A stretch of DNA of 64,000 nucleotides from Patiria miniata (GCF_015706575.1 NW_024037074.1:806001-870000); one strand, 5' to 3'. Shown: positions 32,736-43,590, numbered from the stretch's first letter. Made by a program: numbers and translations. Notes: generated by a model not told the origin, from the letters alone.

Positions 32736-32837
32736 ACGTTGTGCCCATACAATGCCTGTGCAGCTCCTGCCTCTTTTGAAACCACTTTGATATGGTCCGG
32801 TGAAGCGGTAGATCTTGTCTCTGATGCTCTGAAATGT

Positions 32838-32965
32838 ATCAGAAAAAATTTATTTAAGAAAATACTCAGTTTACAAAGAAATGTACAAATATTAAACATT
32901 GGGCCGAATGTGAAAACTGGGGCGGGCAGTGATGAATACCTAAAAAAAAATTTACGTCATTTTTG
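32838..32965 (+). repeat. dispersed repeat, copy 1 (copy 2 at 47.07 kb)
   Basis: About 125 bp from AAATGTATCAGAAAAAA through TGAAAACTGGGGCGGGCAGT to an A-run is repeated almost exactly at about 47067-47195 in the same orientation. It begins right where the upstream RT sequence stops. Confidence 0.8.
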
Positions 32966-33164
32966 AACCTTCCAAAAACTTGATGCAATTGAAACGCAAG
33001 TTTATTTCATAGTTTTAGGGGGAAACGGACACGAATGAAGAACGATACATTTCCATTGATCTCATGACGTGTTGTTTTGTGTAATGTAAAACTCATTGTC
33101 CAACATTTGGAAAGAAGTGGACCTCAAAATGTTCAAGTACTACTCATGTGGCAAAGCGAATGGG

Positions 33165-33645
33165 TTAATAATAATAATGATAATAACCAGCATTTATAGA
33201 GCGCTATACACGTAAGGTATCACAGCAAAGTAAGGTATAGAAAAAAAGACTCAAAATAAGTGAAAACAGTGAAGGCAGTTTAACGATTGAACAGAAAAGT
33301 CTTGAGACGGTTCTTGAACCCTTGAAATGTTTGTGCTGAGCGGATTTCCCTCGGAAGACTGTTCCAAAGACGTGGGGCATGTGCATAGAACCCACGTTCC
33401 CCTATCAAAGAATGCACTTCAGGAACTACAAGCAGTGTGTTGTCTGAACCGGACCAAAGGCCAGGTCGTCTGGGGTGATACACGTCAATGAGAGTGTTGA
33501 GATATGAGGGGCGTGGTTATGGAGAGACATTTGTAGACTGTGGTGAGGATCTTGAAGACGATTCGGTGGTGGACCAGGAGGCAGTGAAGTTGACGGAGAA
33601 GAGGTGTAACGTGTTCATACTTCCGGGTAGTCCGGGGTCTGGGTA
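33165..33645 (-). pseudogene. non-LTR retrotransposon C-terminal tail with 3' terminus
   Basis: Minus-strand peptides VTPLLRQLHCLLVHHRIVFK, VYHPRRPGLWSGSDN, GERGFYAHAPRLWNSLPREI and FKNRLKTFLFNR follow the conserved RT tail (LHWLPV...RIxFKI...F..AAP.LWNSLP...FK..LKT.LF). One frameshift lies near 33490. The end, GCGCTCTATAAATGC followed by TTATTATTATTA on the minus strand, looks like the element's 3' terminus with a simple-repeat tail at about 33168. Confidence 0.85.
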
Positions 33646-34094
33646 GACCTATTGTTGTTTCGGTCAGGATAGAAATATAAACATCATCAGCGGGTGACGA
33701 TTACTTCAAACCTTTCTTATAAGATGAGTCTTGCTATTTTGGAGTTTATGTACATTCCTATTGAAGTGGCAATTACTTCTTTCCTGTGATATTTGCATTC
33801 CCAGTCTCACTACGATGATCATCCACAAACTACATGTATTTTTTTTTATATCAATAACAAAGGGATACAAGTTCTACTATTGACAGATTTGTTTTATTGC
33901 CAGGTGAATCTACAATGTGAACAAATATTTTTAACTTTTAACTGAAAATAAACCTTTCCCAGTCTGGTTAACAGAAAACAAACCTGATTATCTTCTGTGT
34001 CGACACTTCATGATTTTAAAATTTACTGCCTCAGTCTGGTTAATTTAAAACTGATATTAAACCGGATTATCTAATTATCTGTTGGCAAACAGTT

Positions 34095-34658
34095 GCTATC
34101 TTTCAACACCTTCCGTTGACTGCGTCTGTGAGTGCCTTCCTGTATACGTCTCCTTTTGTGGAATCGGGGAACTCTATTTCCCGCTTGTGCCAGTATTGCC
34201 TGAAATACCCTAGTGTGCTTCAGCGCGTCCTTTCTGATGACCTTTCCCTTGCAGATAACTTCCCCCCATGAAAGTTGCTTCTAGCCAGATTATCACTTGA
34301 AAAAAGAGCCGACATCAGTTTCAGGACCAACTCTTTTGGGCCTGATGCCTTTAATAGGGTACAACTCAAAATAGGCGGCCCTATTGATGGTACACGTACC
34401 AATTCCATTGCATCCCAAAAATTCCTGATCGTTTGAAATTTGCACAACCCTCGGTTCCAACTTTTGTCCCTGTGTTAAAACTAAATGGCTCTTAATAAGG
34501 GCCAGGTCCGTCTTGATGTTGTTGATATCTTCTTGTTTCCTGTCAAATCAGCTCAAAATCATCCGCAAAACGGCTTCTGTACGGCCTTATTTCTTCCTGG
34601 ACAGGTTGGGCTGGATACATTGCAGTTCTTCAAAGTTGAGTCTGGCTGACTTCTTCAT
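34095..34658 (-). pseudogene. BEN-domain pseudogene, copy 1
   Basis: Minus strand, from an ATG at 34658. A basic start and a helix precede the BEN core ASGPKELVLKLMSALFSSDN with LARSNFHGG, and then GGVIRKDVL... in a shifted frame. BEN domains are alpha-helical DNA- and protein-binding modules found in chromatin factors. The G6 run after the SNFH codons shifts the frame in both copies, so it predates the block duplication. A further one-base insertion near 34178 is specific to this copy. The T6 run in SALFSS is intact here but T7 in copy 2. Confidence 0.7.
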
Positions 34659-34744
34659 CCGAAAGTTCTAGTTTCTTTTATGGTTGACAGTAATACCTGT
34701 ACTTTTCCAATAATAGGAGGGCCTAATGTGGGAGCAAATTGAAT

Positions 34745-34950
34745 TAACAGAATAATACAATAGTTTGGCTCATGCGAGGTGTAATTTTAATAAGCCCAAG
34801 CTTGACTGCTACCTTCCTACCCTCGTCATTAATGGCATCTCTTACAGATGTCATGTGAGATTCTGTCTTGGTCAACTTTGGGTAGTCTTTTGCAGCTTGC
34901 AACATAATGGCTTAAAATATTGAATCCAGCTTTAAAGTGACGACCTTCCC
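34745..34950 (-). pseudogene. truncated second BEN half-domain, copy 1
   Basis: Corresponds to the open exon at 48345-48617. Here the upstream part is cut off at 34950 and a stop (TTT TAA where the other copy has TTT CAA) interrupts the FQAI segment. The remaining YPKSTKTESHMTSVRDAIND stretch is recognisable. Confidence 0.65.
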
Positions 34951-35104
34951 TCAGTGGAAGCTCTGCGTTCAGTGTTGAATGTTGAATGGTGAGATATAAA
35001 TAATGTGTTGTTATGAATGGAGATAGAGGCTAGCTGCTATGAATTGAGCAGTACGCAACACTTCAAACTCTGCAAAGCATCATCATTTTCTGCTGCTGAA
35101 GGAA

Positions 35105-35205
35105 CTGCAAGACAAATATGTGCAGTTGCATCAGAGCAACTAGTCCTGCACACACAAGTGCAAATGCACAAGTCAGTGGACCAACCAAGATAAGATGCTG
35201 TTGCT
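35105..35205 (+). pseudogene. degenerate CXC module (first of a tandem pair)
   Basis: Plus strand reads NCKTNMCSCIRATS, then after a one-base deletion CTHKCKCTSQ. The cysteine spacing is that of the Tesmin/TSO1 CXC fold but the last Cys is Trp. The sequence follows GCTGCTGAAGGAACTGCAAG, which also precedes the next copy. Confidence 0.5.
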
Positions 35206-35209
35206 GAAG

Positions 35210-35295
35210 GAACTGCAAGACGAATATATGCAGTTGCATCAGAGCAATTAGTCCTGCACACACAAGTGCAAATGCACCAAAAGAGAGATAGATCA
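35210..35295 (+). pseudogene. degenerate CXC module (second of a tandem pair)
   Basis: Near-identical to the preceding copy (ICSCIRAIS, frameshift, CTHKCKCTKRE) and shares the same one-base deletion. The pair therefore arose by duplication after the lesion. Confidence 0.5.
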
Positions 35296-35483
35296 GAGGT
35301 TAAATGCTGCAAGTTTAAGTGCTGATTAAATTGAATACCCCAAAGTAGTGATACATATGCATTAACAATTGACGAGTATGAATGTAATTAATACTGCTAT
35401 ACATTTTTTTTATTACAATTATGCTAACAGGGCAGAAGAATTCAAAATACTAACAGTTGTTCCTAAAAATTGAAGAAATAGAA

Positions 35484-35570
35484 TTCTGGGAGATACGCAA
35501 AACAGCATAAGATGTGCTCCTGTAAGAATCTGGGTTACTACTGCACACTGATGTGCAGATGCATTTGTGT
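35484..35570 (+). pseudogene. partial CXC module
   Basis: Plus strand KMCSCKNLGYYCTLMCRC is almost identical to the intact minus-strand module at 48.9 kb. It then runs into unrelated sequence (ICVPAYFF). The upstream TAG before AATTCTGGGAG could be an acceptor. Orientation is opposite to the 38-49 kb modules. Confidence 0.6.
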
Positions 35571-35985
35571 GCCTGCATATTTTTTCCCCTTTGAATATTC
35601 CAACAGGCAAAAAGATTTTGATGGAGTATTCACAACAGCCCTATCTACTGCCGGTGCATGGAGATCATGTGCCACATTTTCTAATTATTAATAACAAAAT
35701 TCATTTATACCGTCAACGTTTGGTGTAATGGCCAGCCAGAAGACCCATAAACTGGTCGTGAGGTATGTATGTGGCTTGAAACGGTCCCCAAACCATTGGC
35801 TTGAGTCTTGTAAGGAACAAACACAGTGGATCGAGTGTGTTTGGCCCCCGTCTTCGTCTTGGTAATGTGTCTTAGCGATTTTGTTGGTTCAAATTTTTTT
35901 TTTTTTAAATTTGTAACAATTCAGAAAGATGTATATTATAATTGTGTTAATGGAGACAAAATATGTGCAATAATATTATGGTCAC
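35571..35985. other. unassigned DNA
   Basis: No recognised feature. T-run at about 35897. Confidence 0.3.
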
Positions 35986-35989
35986 GTGG

Positions 35990-36482
35990 TATTTTGTGTA
36001 GTGGCTGGGTGGTATCCAGGAGGAACTGCCCCCAAATGGACCAAAAGTACGGTGGTGTACACTTGCACTTGTTATTGTAGGGACTGGAACTTGGCTGAGG
36101 AGGTACTTCGGTGAGTGCTTGTGCTTGACGGCGTTCTCCAGCAAGTTGATCTGTTTGTTCAGGGAGACTCGCTTTGAAACCATTTGTTGGAGGAGAGGTA
36201 CCGCTAGTCTTCGGACAAATTTGTAGTCCTCGTGTTCTAGTCGGTGGTCTCTGCTGGTTTGCTGCTTGTCTTTTGTTCTGGGGACCAGTTTATCCTTGTG
36301 TCTCTTAATGAGATATGCCTAATTGAAGTTTGCACTTCATGGGCCAGACGACTATTGAAGAGAGATTTTTGACTGCTATCAGACGAGTCTGAGTCAGACA
36401 AATCAGTTTCAGGAATAACCTGCGCACATGGGAACGGCGAACTTGGAGGGCTTGAGTCTTGGTTTGACATGATGTTGGATGA
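35990..36482 (-). pseudogene. broken open frame, Ser-rich then basic coiled-coil-like
   Basis: From an ATG at 36480 the minus strand reads MSNQDSSPPSSPFPCAQVIP, then an acidic Ser/Asp stretch (TDLSDSDSSDSS) and a helix to about 36330. After a frame change it continues KRHKDKLVPRTKDKQQTS, with YKFVRRLAVPLLQQMVSKRV and LNKQINLLENAVKHKHSP. This could be an N-terminal exon of a chromatin-type protein or ORF1 of a retroelement. I do not recognise the family. A single indel separates two otherwise open halves. Confidence 0.35.
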
Positions 36483-37080
36483 CCAAGAGTGCCCCGAGCC
36501 TGTATATATGCCTGGGAAGCGGACGTGTGATAAACCACAAAAGAAGGTGTCCCTTTGCTTGCGTGAATGAATGGCTGGTCGGTTTTCAGTGGTGCGCATC
36601 TCAGTGGAAGCTCTGCGTTCAGTGTTGAATGGCGGGAAGGTTGGCGTGTGTGTGCGCCAGGATAATACTGTGGTCACTGGGATGGAACATGTTGTAGGTG
36701 TGTGTGCCTTGTACATGTCTTGGGGTCGGAGCTTAATTGTTCCAGTAACCTTTGCGCGGGAGAGTTGGCGGGGTATTGTGCCAGGATCTCTGCGTAGTTA
36801 CTGGTGTGGAACATTTCTTTAGGCCAGGTGTGCCTTGTGTATGTTTCACGATAGGGAGATTTCACCTGAGATTGCATGCGTTCTGGGATGCAATTTAGGC
36901 ATTGATTTCGTACACAATGATAACAGTGTCAATCTGGAGGATACGAATATCCTAATTCGAGAGAAAGCAAACCTGAAGATACCGCTATCGCTAATGGATT
37001 GGTATTCTCGGGCAGGATTCTTGTTTATACCATCAACCCACAATACACCCTAAAGGTGCAAGGAGTAAAAACTGAACAGA
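36483..37080. other. unassigned DNA sharing a word with 34.95 kb
   Basis: Contains TCAGTGGAAGCTCTGCGTTC at 36599, identical to the sequence that truncates the BEN block at 34951. Short overlapping frames show no known motif. Confidence 0.35.
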
Positions 37081-37706
37081 TAAGAGAAATGATGGCTCTA
37101 TCCCATTCGGAGACGCCTCTCCTATAGATTGGCTTGTGAATAAAGAATGTGCGTAAGAACAACACATTGAGTTATTCCATGGTGTGATATTGTGTGGTTC
37201 ATTTCTTCAATTGAGACACATGAAGGGGTCTCAAGAATTGGGTAGAAATATGAGGGAGAAATCAATGGAAGTTTTGACCGTAGCCAAATTTACTCAGGCA
37301 GTGGGGTGGGTTAGGTTTTACCTGAGGGCAATAGTGGGAATGCATTTTCGTCCCTTCAGGGACTCATCAGCCGCTGGATTCAGGGAATCCGTAGGTATGT
37401 GTTAGTGAGTTAAATGGAACTCACTTTGAGGAAAAGTGAGTCTAATTTCCGCTATTGCCCTCAGGTAAAACCTTACCCACCCCACTGCCTAGGTAAACTT
37501 GGCTACGGTCAAAACTTCCATTGATTTCTCTCTCTTATTTCTTCCCAATTCTTGAGACCCCTTTCATGCGTCTCAATTGAAGAAATGAACCACACAATAT
37601 CACACCATCGAATAACTCAATGTGTTGTTCTTACGCACATTCTTTATTCACAAGCCAATCTATAGGAGAGGCGTCTCTGAATGGGATAGAGCCATCATTT
37701 CTCTTA
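37081..37706. mobile_element. foldback element, about 265-bp arms
   Basis: Arms 37081-37345 and 37445-37706 are about 93% complementary. Landmarks are AGAGAAATGATGGCTCTATC at the outer end, AATAAAGAATGTGCGTAAGA, and TACCTGAGGGCAATAG at the inner end. The right arm also occurs without a partner at about 39817-39965 beside another CXC unit, so the left arm is probably the added inverted copy. Confidence 0.8.
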
Positions 37707-38096
37707 TATATTTGCGCATATCAAATGCACTATTGTGGTCTCTTACACGTCCGCAAAAGGTGAATACTTAATGGCTGGATCGCAACTATACCGCAGCCCG
37801 TCTTTTGGGGGTCGCAAAAGTGGACCTCCACATCGATCTCCCACGCATAACACAAGATTATTATAACAAAATGCCCATTTCTTTAACAGATGGTTGTGTG
37901 ATGTTTATATTCTACTTTCAAATGTTTTGTAGTTTTTGGAGCCCAATTGGGCTCATTCCAGGATGTAGTTCCCTGTAATGACTCCCCGCAGAGGTCCAAA
38001 ATGGTGTGTCAAACTGCTTTCTTAAGAAGGCCGTTTTTACTATTTTCCCTTATGAATAATTTATGAATTCATAACAACACATTATTTATATCTCAC

Positions 38097-38208
38097 CTCT
38101 CTGTCCCTTCCATCATTTTCGCATGTGCCCTTAGCACATTTGCACGACGGTGTGCAGGTAGTTTGCATTCGAAAGCATTTACACATGTTGTTTGAACAGT
38201 CGATAAGG
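38097..38208 (-). pseudogene. CXC-module exon, degenerate
   Basis: Same acceptor (GGCAG) and donor (GTGAGATATAAATAATG) as the intact exon 380 bp away, but 112 bp long, so the frame is lost. In the shifted frame it reads CSNNMCKCFRMQTTCTPSCK with CAKGTCEN, keeping the second half of the Tesmin/TSO1-like CXC pattern while the first two Cys are deleted. Confidence 0.7.
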
Positions 38209-38404
38209 CTGCCAAAAAAAGAAAGAAAAATCCAATCCAATCATATATAAGCATCATCAAAATAATGCCACAGTTTGTTCTGTTGTATATTTTACATTAG
38301 AAATTGAAGTGCTGACTCAATACATTTCTAAACTGCAAAATGCATGTGTGTAGTAAACCATAAAAATGAGATCATAGTTATAAAGTTGTTGCAAATGTTG
38401 TATT

Positions 38405-39215
38405 TTCCCTTTAAGAGGGCCGTTTTTACTATTTTTCCTTATGAATAATGTATGAATTCATAACAACACATTATTTATATCTCACCTCGCGGTTCTCACA
38501 AGTGCCTGTTGTACATTTGCAAGATGGTGTGCAACTTTTTCGTGTCCGATAGCATTTGCACATACCATTCGAGCACTTGCCTCCGCACCGACAAGGTCGA
38601 TAAGGCTGCAAAAAAAAAAAAAAAAAAAATCCAATCCAATCCAGTCATATAAAAGCATCATCAAAATAATGCCACAGTTTGTTCTGTTGTATATTTTACA
38701 TTACAAATGGAAGCGCTGACTCAATACATTTCTAAACTGCAAAATGCATGTGTGTAGTCAACCATAAAAATGAGATCATAGTTATAAAGTTGACTCTCGT
38801 AAAAACAAACTCAGCGCGGACCTATCGAAAATATCAGAATATTTTGAGAGGAACGTCGGTCCCACTCATCAGCGTATAGAAAGCAAAGTTCAGTAAAGGT
38901 CAAGCGGACAGAAAAATGTTTATCAATTGGTCTATCTGATTACAGAATACGAACATCACTGAATATTTTGTTCGAGAGTTATAGGTGAAAGCAATTGGTC
39001 ACTTTTTCAGCTAAAATCACTTGTTATTTGACACATGATGACGTCACCATGATGTCAGAATAATGTGCACCACTTGAGATGAGGGTTGATATATGTTAAG
39101 CGTTACAAGTTCATAACATATACCGTTTAGGAGAGAACCCGCGCAGAATGATTAAACAAAGAATAATCGGAACAATTGTAAAGAGTGGTCGGATTGTGCC
39201 CGACCACTCAATAAT
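38405..39215. repeat. CXC exon unit plus downstream element, copy 1 (copy 2 at 40.70-41.93 kb)
   Basis: From CCTTTAAGAGGGCCGTTTTTAC, through the exon, a TCCAATCCAAT-CATATAAAAG run and a TTGACTCTCGTAAAAACAAA block, to a terminal hairpin GAGTGGTCGGATTGTGCCCG followed by ACCACTC. Copy 2 is the same but has about 410 bp more in the middle (41190-41597). A shorter version of the exon flank also precedes the degenerate exon at 38.1 kb. Confidence 0.8.
38486..38605 (-). CDS. CXC-module exon (Tesmin/TSO1-like), phase 0-0
   Basis: A 120-bp minus-strand exon with acceptor TTTGCAG and donor GTGAGATATAAAT encodes exactly 40 residues. PCRCGGKCSNGMCKC is followed by six residues and CTPSCKC, then CENRE. 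The spacing C-x-C-x3-C-x4-C-x-C-x6-C-x3-C-x-C-x4-C-x-N is that of the zinc-binding CXC fold of Tesmin/TSO1/LIN54-type proteins, which binds DNA; CXC modules also occur in some DNA transposases. Because both borders are phase 0 the exon can be duplicated without frame loss, and three relatives lie nearby. The host gene is unknown. Confidence 0.65.
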
Positions 39216-39235
39216 GTTTCCCCTTTGTTAAAACC

Positions 39236-39812
39236 TTTAGAAAAATACGATTTAGAACTTTGTTTATTATTTTAAATGTTTAAACGTGTAAATGTCACAT
39301 CCATAATTTACTCACTCCACCAATACATAGTTCCCCTTTTGCCTGTGGATTTCAGTTTAATGTTTACACTCAGCCTGCAGAGGATGAAATTACTTTTTGA
39401 TATCAGATGTTATATGTTTATTGAATTTGTTAAAAGCACAAGTAAATTAATGTGCACAGTTTAACTAGCTTAATTAAATTTATGATATACATCTTTTGTC
39501 AAAGTGGATTTTTGTTAATTTTCACTTACTGCTTCTAATTGTTTCAGCTTCTTTTCAAAAAATTCAATGTACCCAATGACACCCTATAGTGAACATAGTT
39601 AAACAGTACAACTGCCAACGCATCAACCTTACGCTAGAATCATTCGTGGGTTTATCTCTATCCTTCCTGCATGTACACTCCCAGCAAGTGGGGCCTATGG
39701 GTCATTCTTCAGTATCAAGTGTCTACTTTCATGTCTCGACACTTTAAGGCACTATAAATCTAAAAAAATATAGAATGAAAATTAGATTTTTACGCAGTGA
39801 AATTAATTTAAA
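39236..39812 (+). repeat. dispersed repeat, copy B (copy A at 17.24 kb)
   Basis: Nearly identical to 17236-17905 in the same orientation. It ends at AATTAATTTAAACACCC, where it abuts a paralogue of the 37.56-kb sequence, so it was inserted into, or cut by, the CXC-unit duplication. Confidence 0.75.
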
Positions 39813-40376
39813 CACCCTTTCATGCGTCTCAATTGAAGAAATAGACCACACAATATCACACCATGGAATAACTCAATGTGTTGTTCTTACGCACATTCTT
39901 TATTCACAAGCCAATCTATAGGAGAGGCGTCTCCGAATGGGAGAGAGCCATCATTTCTCTTATATATTTGCGCATATCAAATGCACTATTGTGGTTTCTT
40001 ACACGTCTTTTGGGGGTCGCAAAAGTGGACCTCCACATCGATCTCCCACGCATAACACAAGATTATTATAACAAAATGCCCATTTTGTAACAGATAGTTG
40101 TGTGATGTTTACATTCTACTTTCAAATGTTTTGTAGTTTTTGTAGCCCAATTGGGCTCATTCCAGGATGTAGTTCCCTGTAATGACTCCCCGCAGAGGTC
40201 CAAAATGGTGTCAAACTGCCTTCTAAAGGGAATATACATCATTTGCTTTTGCTGTAATTTTCAGAAATGGATGGAATTGGGGGGGTTGGAAATATATAGC
40301 AAATATGGTTACACTGACTTTTTTGAGGTTTTGGGTTCGGAAATGCTATAAAAACCAAGAAAAACAATCATTTTTC

Positions 40377-40465
40377 TGTAGTCTGGTTCCCTGACTCCAT
40401 TTAAGAAGAAACAGAGCAGTTTACATATATTGGGGAATTGTAAGGTCAGGGAACCAGTCTAGCTG
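40377..40465. mobile_element. small hairpin MITE, copy 1 (copy 2 at 62.66 kb)
   Basis: Ends TAGTCTGGTTCCCTGAC and GTCAGGGAACCAGTCTA are reverse complements around 55 bp. The right flank AGCTGGCTTGTACCCG is also shared, in complement, with the 62.66-kb copy, so the element extends beyond the hairpin. Confidence 0.75.
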
Positions 40466-40694
40466 GCTTGTACCCGTTCATAGGTGTGTAATCGATTGCA
40501 AACAAGTGTGATGGTCAACTGGGGCCAGTATTTGAAAAAAACAACCGTTTTTTCCAACGCTGATCGGCCGATTTTCTTGAAAATGACAGTATACCAGGTG
40601 CCATTATTTTACAGGATGCTTTACACTGTCATTCACTCACAGTCCAGCAAGGTATTTCAAAATGATTTGGTAGATTAATTTTTTGATGTTTGCA

Positions 40695-41925
40695 AATGTT
40701 GTATTTTCCCTTTAAGAGGGCCGTTTTTACTATTTTTCCTTTATCAATAATGTATGAATTCATAACAACACATTACTTATATCTCACCTCTCTATTGGCG
40801 CACTCGCCTTCTTGGCATTTGCACGATTTCCTGCATTTTATATTGAACCTTTTGCATTTGCACATTCCAGTTTGGCACCCGCTGTTACATCGGCATGGTC
40901 GTTGTGGCTGCAAAAAAAACAAAAAAAATCCAATCCAATGCAATCATATAAAAGCATCATCAAAATAATGCCACAGTTTGTTCTGTTGTATATTTTACAT
41001 TACAAATGGAAGTGCTGACTCAATACATTTCTAAACTGCAAAATGCATGTGTGTAGTAAACCATAAAAATGAGATCATAGTTATAAAGTTGACTCTCGTA
41101 AAAACAAACTCAGCGCGGACCTATCGAAAAATCAGAATATTATGAGAGGAACGTCAGTCCCATTCATCAGTGTATAGAAAGCAAAGTTCAGGACCAAGGC
41201 TTTATAATGATTATATTCAGAATTTGTATTAACAATGTTTTTTATCTCACTTCCGGTGAAGTTCAAGCGCTTTTGTGCCCGGGAATAAGAATTGTTGATC
41301 GAGGCATCATTTATAACCTCACGCAAAAAAGGAACACGACATCTCCATTTAGTTCTAAAGATATATCTCAAACTGTTAATTTTCACAAGTTTGGCCCTTA
41401 ATATGCTTGTAACTTGATAACCGATGACGTCATGATGAAGTCAGATTTTTTTGCATCGGACGGGGGTTCAAGTTCATACCAGGTTTTATCGAAATCCCAT
41501 AAATCACTTGGAAGAAATTCGGACCGTTTTGATTTTGAGGCTTCTGTTTGTATTTTAAATTCACCTTTGATCTTCCTTCCAGTTGACCCAGAAGTAAAGG
41601 TCAAGCGAGTTCACGTACACGACATAAAAATGTTTATCAATTGGTCTATCTGATTACAGAATACGAACATCACTGAATATTTTGTTCGAGAGTTAAAGGT
41701 GAAAGCAATTGGTCACTTTTTCAGCTAAAATCATTTAAAATTTGACACCTGATGACGTCACCATGATGTCAGCATAATGTGCACCACTTGAGATGAGGGT
41801 TGATATATGTTAAGCGTTACAAGTTCATAACATATACCATTTAGGAGAGAACCCGTGCAGAATGATTAAACAAAGAATAATCGGAACAATTGCAAAGAGT
41901 GGTCGGGTTGTGCACGACCACTCAA
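40695..41925. repeat. CXC exon unit plus downstream element, copy 2
   Basis: Paralogue of 38405-39215 in the same orientation, with an additional block at about 41190-41597. It ends in the same GAGTGGTCGG...CGACCACTC hairpin, followed by a C-run. Confidence 0.8.
40788..40907 (-). CDS. CXC-module exon (Tesmin/TSO1-like), phase 0-0
   Basis: 120 bp, 40 residues, with the same splice borders as the 38.5-kb exon. PCRCNSGCQTGMCKC, then six residues and CRKSCKC, then CANRE. All cysteines of the pattern are present and the frame is intact. Protein divergence from the 38.5-kb exon is much greater than divergence of the flanking intron, which is almost identical. That suggests either exon-focused change or gene conversion of the introns. 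Confidence 0.65.
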
Positions 41926-43210
41926 TAATGTTTTCCCCCCCCCCCCTCCGCTCTGACACCCGAAAACAATTTCACTGGTATGTATACGCCTGTGGAATTA
42001 ATACTGTGTAACCAGCTGGGTTATGGGGGCAGTGTGTACACTGTTTTGAACAGCGCCCCATTGAAAGTATGGTACGAACCCCCGCCCCCCTCACCCCAAC
42101 CCCACACACACTTAACAGCCAACTAAAATTTTGTCCACAACCTGGACTAACATAATCATGACATGACTCAAATAAAAAGTTACACTTTCAGCAACTTATT
42201 GTTTAAAAAACTGACAAACACTGCAAAAAGCATGACAAAAAAACAACATACCGCTCGTTTGATATATTTCCGTAAACACCATACATGTACATACACAGAT
42301 CATAACAACGTGGTCTGGGGCTACTCTTCCATAACGCCAAATAAACGTAGTGAAACATGGGAACCAGTCTAAGCATGTGTTTGTTGCGCTGAGTGAGCTA
42401 GCCTTGCACACCTCCGGTGAGCGAAAGGTAATACTACTACGCAATGCACATGGCATCACACGTCACAAAAATGATTGCATATTCATGACCCACAACACTG
42501 TACTGGCCCACATGGCACACCACGCACGTGTTCGCGCTCTCCCCCTGGCCAGCATGCAGACCCCGAAAAAACAAAAACATTGCGGCCGGGTTCTCGACCG
42601 TCGAGCTGCCCGGTCATGATGTATTGTCAGAAAAGTTTTACTAATTTTAGGTGTAAGCGACCGGCTGGGAGTGGCGTACGGCACTGGACGTCGTTCCAGC
42701 ATTTGCTTTATAAATAAGGGAGGCATTTTTTTAAATTTTTTTTAATTCTTTTTTTAATGCGACTATGGGTGGGTGTAATTTTAGTCTACATTAATCAACA
42801 AATGGAACGATGGCCGCTATAAATATAAGTTAATTTTTCGGACAAATGTTTGGGATAGAAATGACAACACACACAAAGCAGAGAACTAAATTAGTTTAAT
42901 TTACAAGGAAAAAGATTAGAACTAACTGAACGCCCTACAGAAAATACTTGACAAGAAAATAAACCTAAAAAGTCGAGCATTGTTAGGCCCTAAAAATTGA
43001 TTTATTTTTGTTTCAACATCTCAAAACTCACCTCTGCAATGAAATGTACAAATTTGCGTGCCGCTTTGTAGGTCCGGTATGCAGAGCCAATATCGAGGCC
43101 TTTGGTGAGGTCCAATCGGGTCATCCAGCTGAAGTCCGTAAATGGACGGCAGTTGAGTGCGATTGCATCCGTTTCTGAACAGAATCTGTAGACGCTTCAA
43201 GGCAGCTATA
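41926..43210. other. unassigned DNA with C-runs
   Basis: C-run at 41937-41949 and a CA-rich tract near 42090-42112. Overlapping frames between 42163 and 42726 on both strands match no family I know. No convincing exon is seen. Confidence 0.3.
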
Positions 43211-43214
43211 TATT

Positions 43215-43590
43215 CATGTTTTTCAGCATGACTTCTGCTGGGCTGGTTCCTGGGGCACATTTTTTGGCCTTGTCTCTGTCCAACGCAAGTTGGTGGTTGT
43301 CACTTGTAGCGTGGACCTTTACTGAATCTTTCTTGAAATTGTCGGTGCAGAAAACGTTGGTTTGCTTCTTCCCCTTGTCGCCTGTAACTCCGTTTGCCCG
43401 ACAGGTCTTTCTTGCAGAACATCAGGTCTTCTTTGTCATCGTAGGACAGCCACTTGAATTCTTTCTCCCACCCTTTCCTATAAGATTGTTTGCGTTTAGT
43501 CTTGTCATATTCGGTGTCTCGTTCACGTTTGAAGGTCGATTTCTCAGCATTTGGTTTCGAAACGGATGGCAAAAATCGCCACATTTTCAG
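43215..43590 (-). pseudogene. TTF/ZNF862-like zinc finger of a hAT-derived gene, frameshifted
   Basis: Minus strand reads KRKQSYRKGWEKEFKWLSYD, then LMFC. After one frame change near 43410 it continues CRANGVTGDKGKK, NFKKDSVKVHATSDNHQLAL and KKCAPGTSPAEVML. The W..EF.WL.YD...MFC..C...F.KDS...H..S..H pattern is the BED-like zinc finger at the N-terminus of hAT-family transposases and their domesticated relatives (ZNF862/KIAA1586 type). A stop follows at about 43214 and no dimerisation or catalytic domain is seen. Confidence 0.7.

Larger units (their letters stand above)
33640..34950. repeat. duplicated BEN-bearing block, copy 1
   Basis: Runs parallel to 47222-48562 with about 93-95% identity by eye, same orientation, from AGACCTATTGTTGTTTCGGTC to CTTTAAAGTGACGACCTTCCC. 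It carries one BEN domain and part of a second on the minus strand. The block stops abruptly at 34950, where TCAGTGGAAGCTCTGCGTTC starts, a sequence found again at 36599. Confidence 0.85.

Noticed and set aside
35037..35312. Minus-strand frame with repeated CxCxCRTNCSDAT segments as a secreted Cys-rich protein
   Set aside because: The plus strand of the same DNA reads as a tandem pair of decayed CXC modules with matching cysteine spacing, which is the better explanation.
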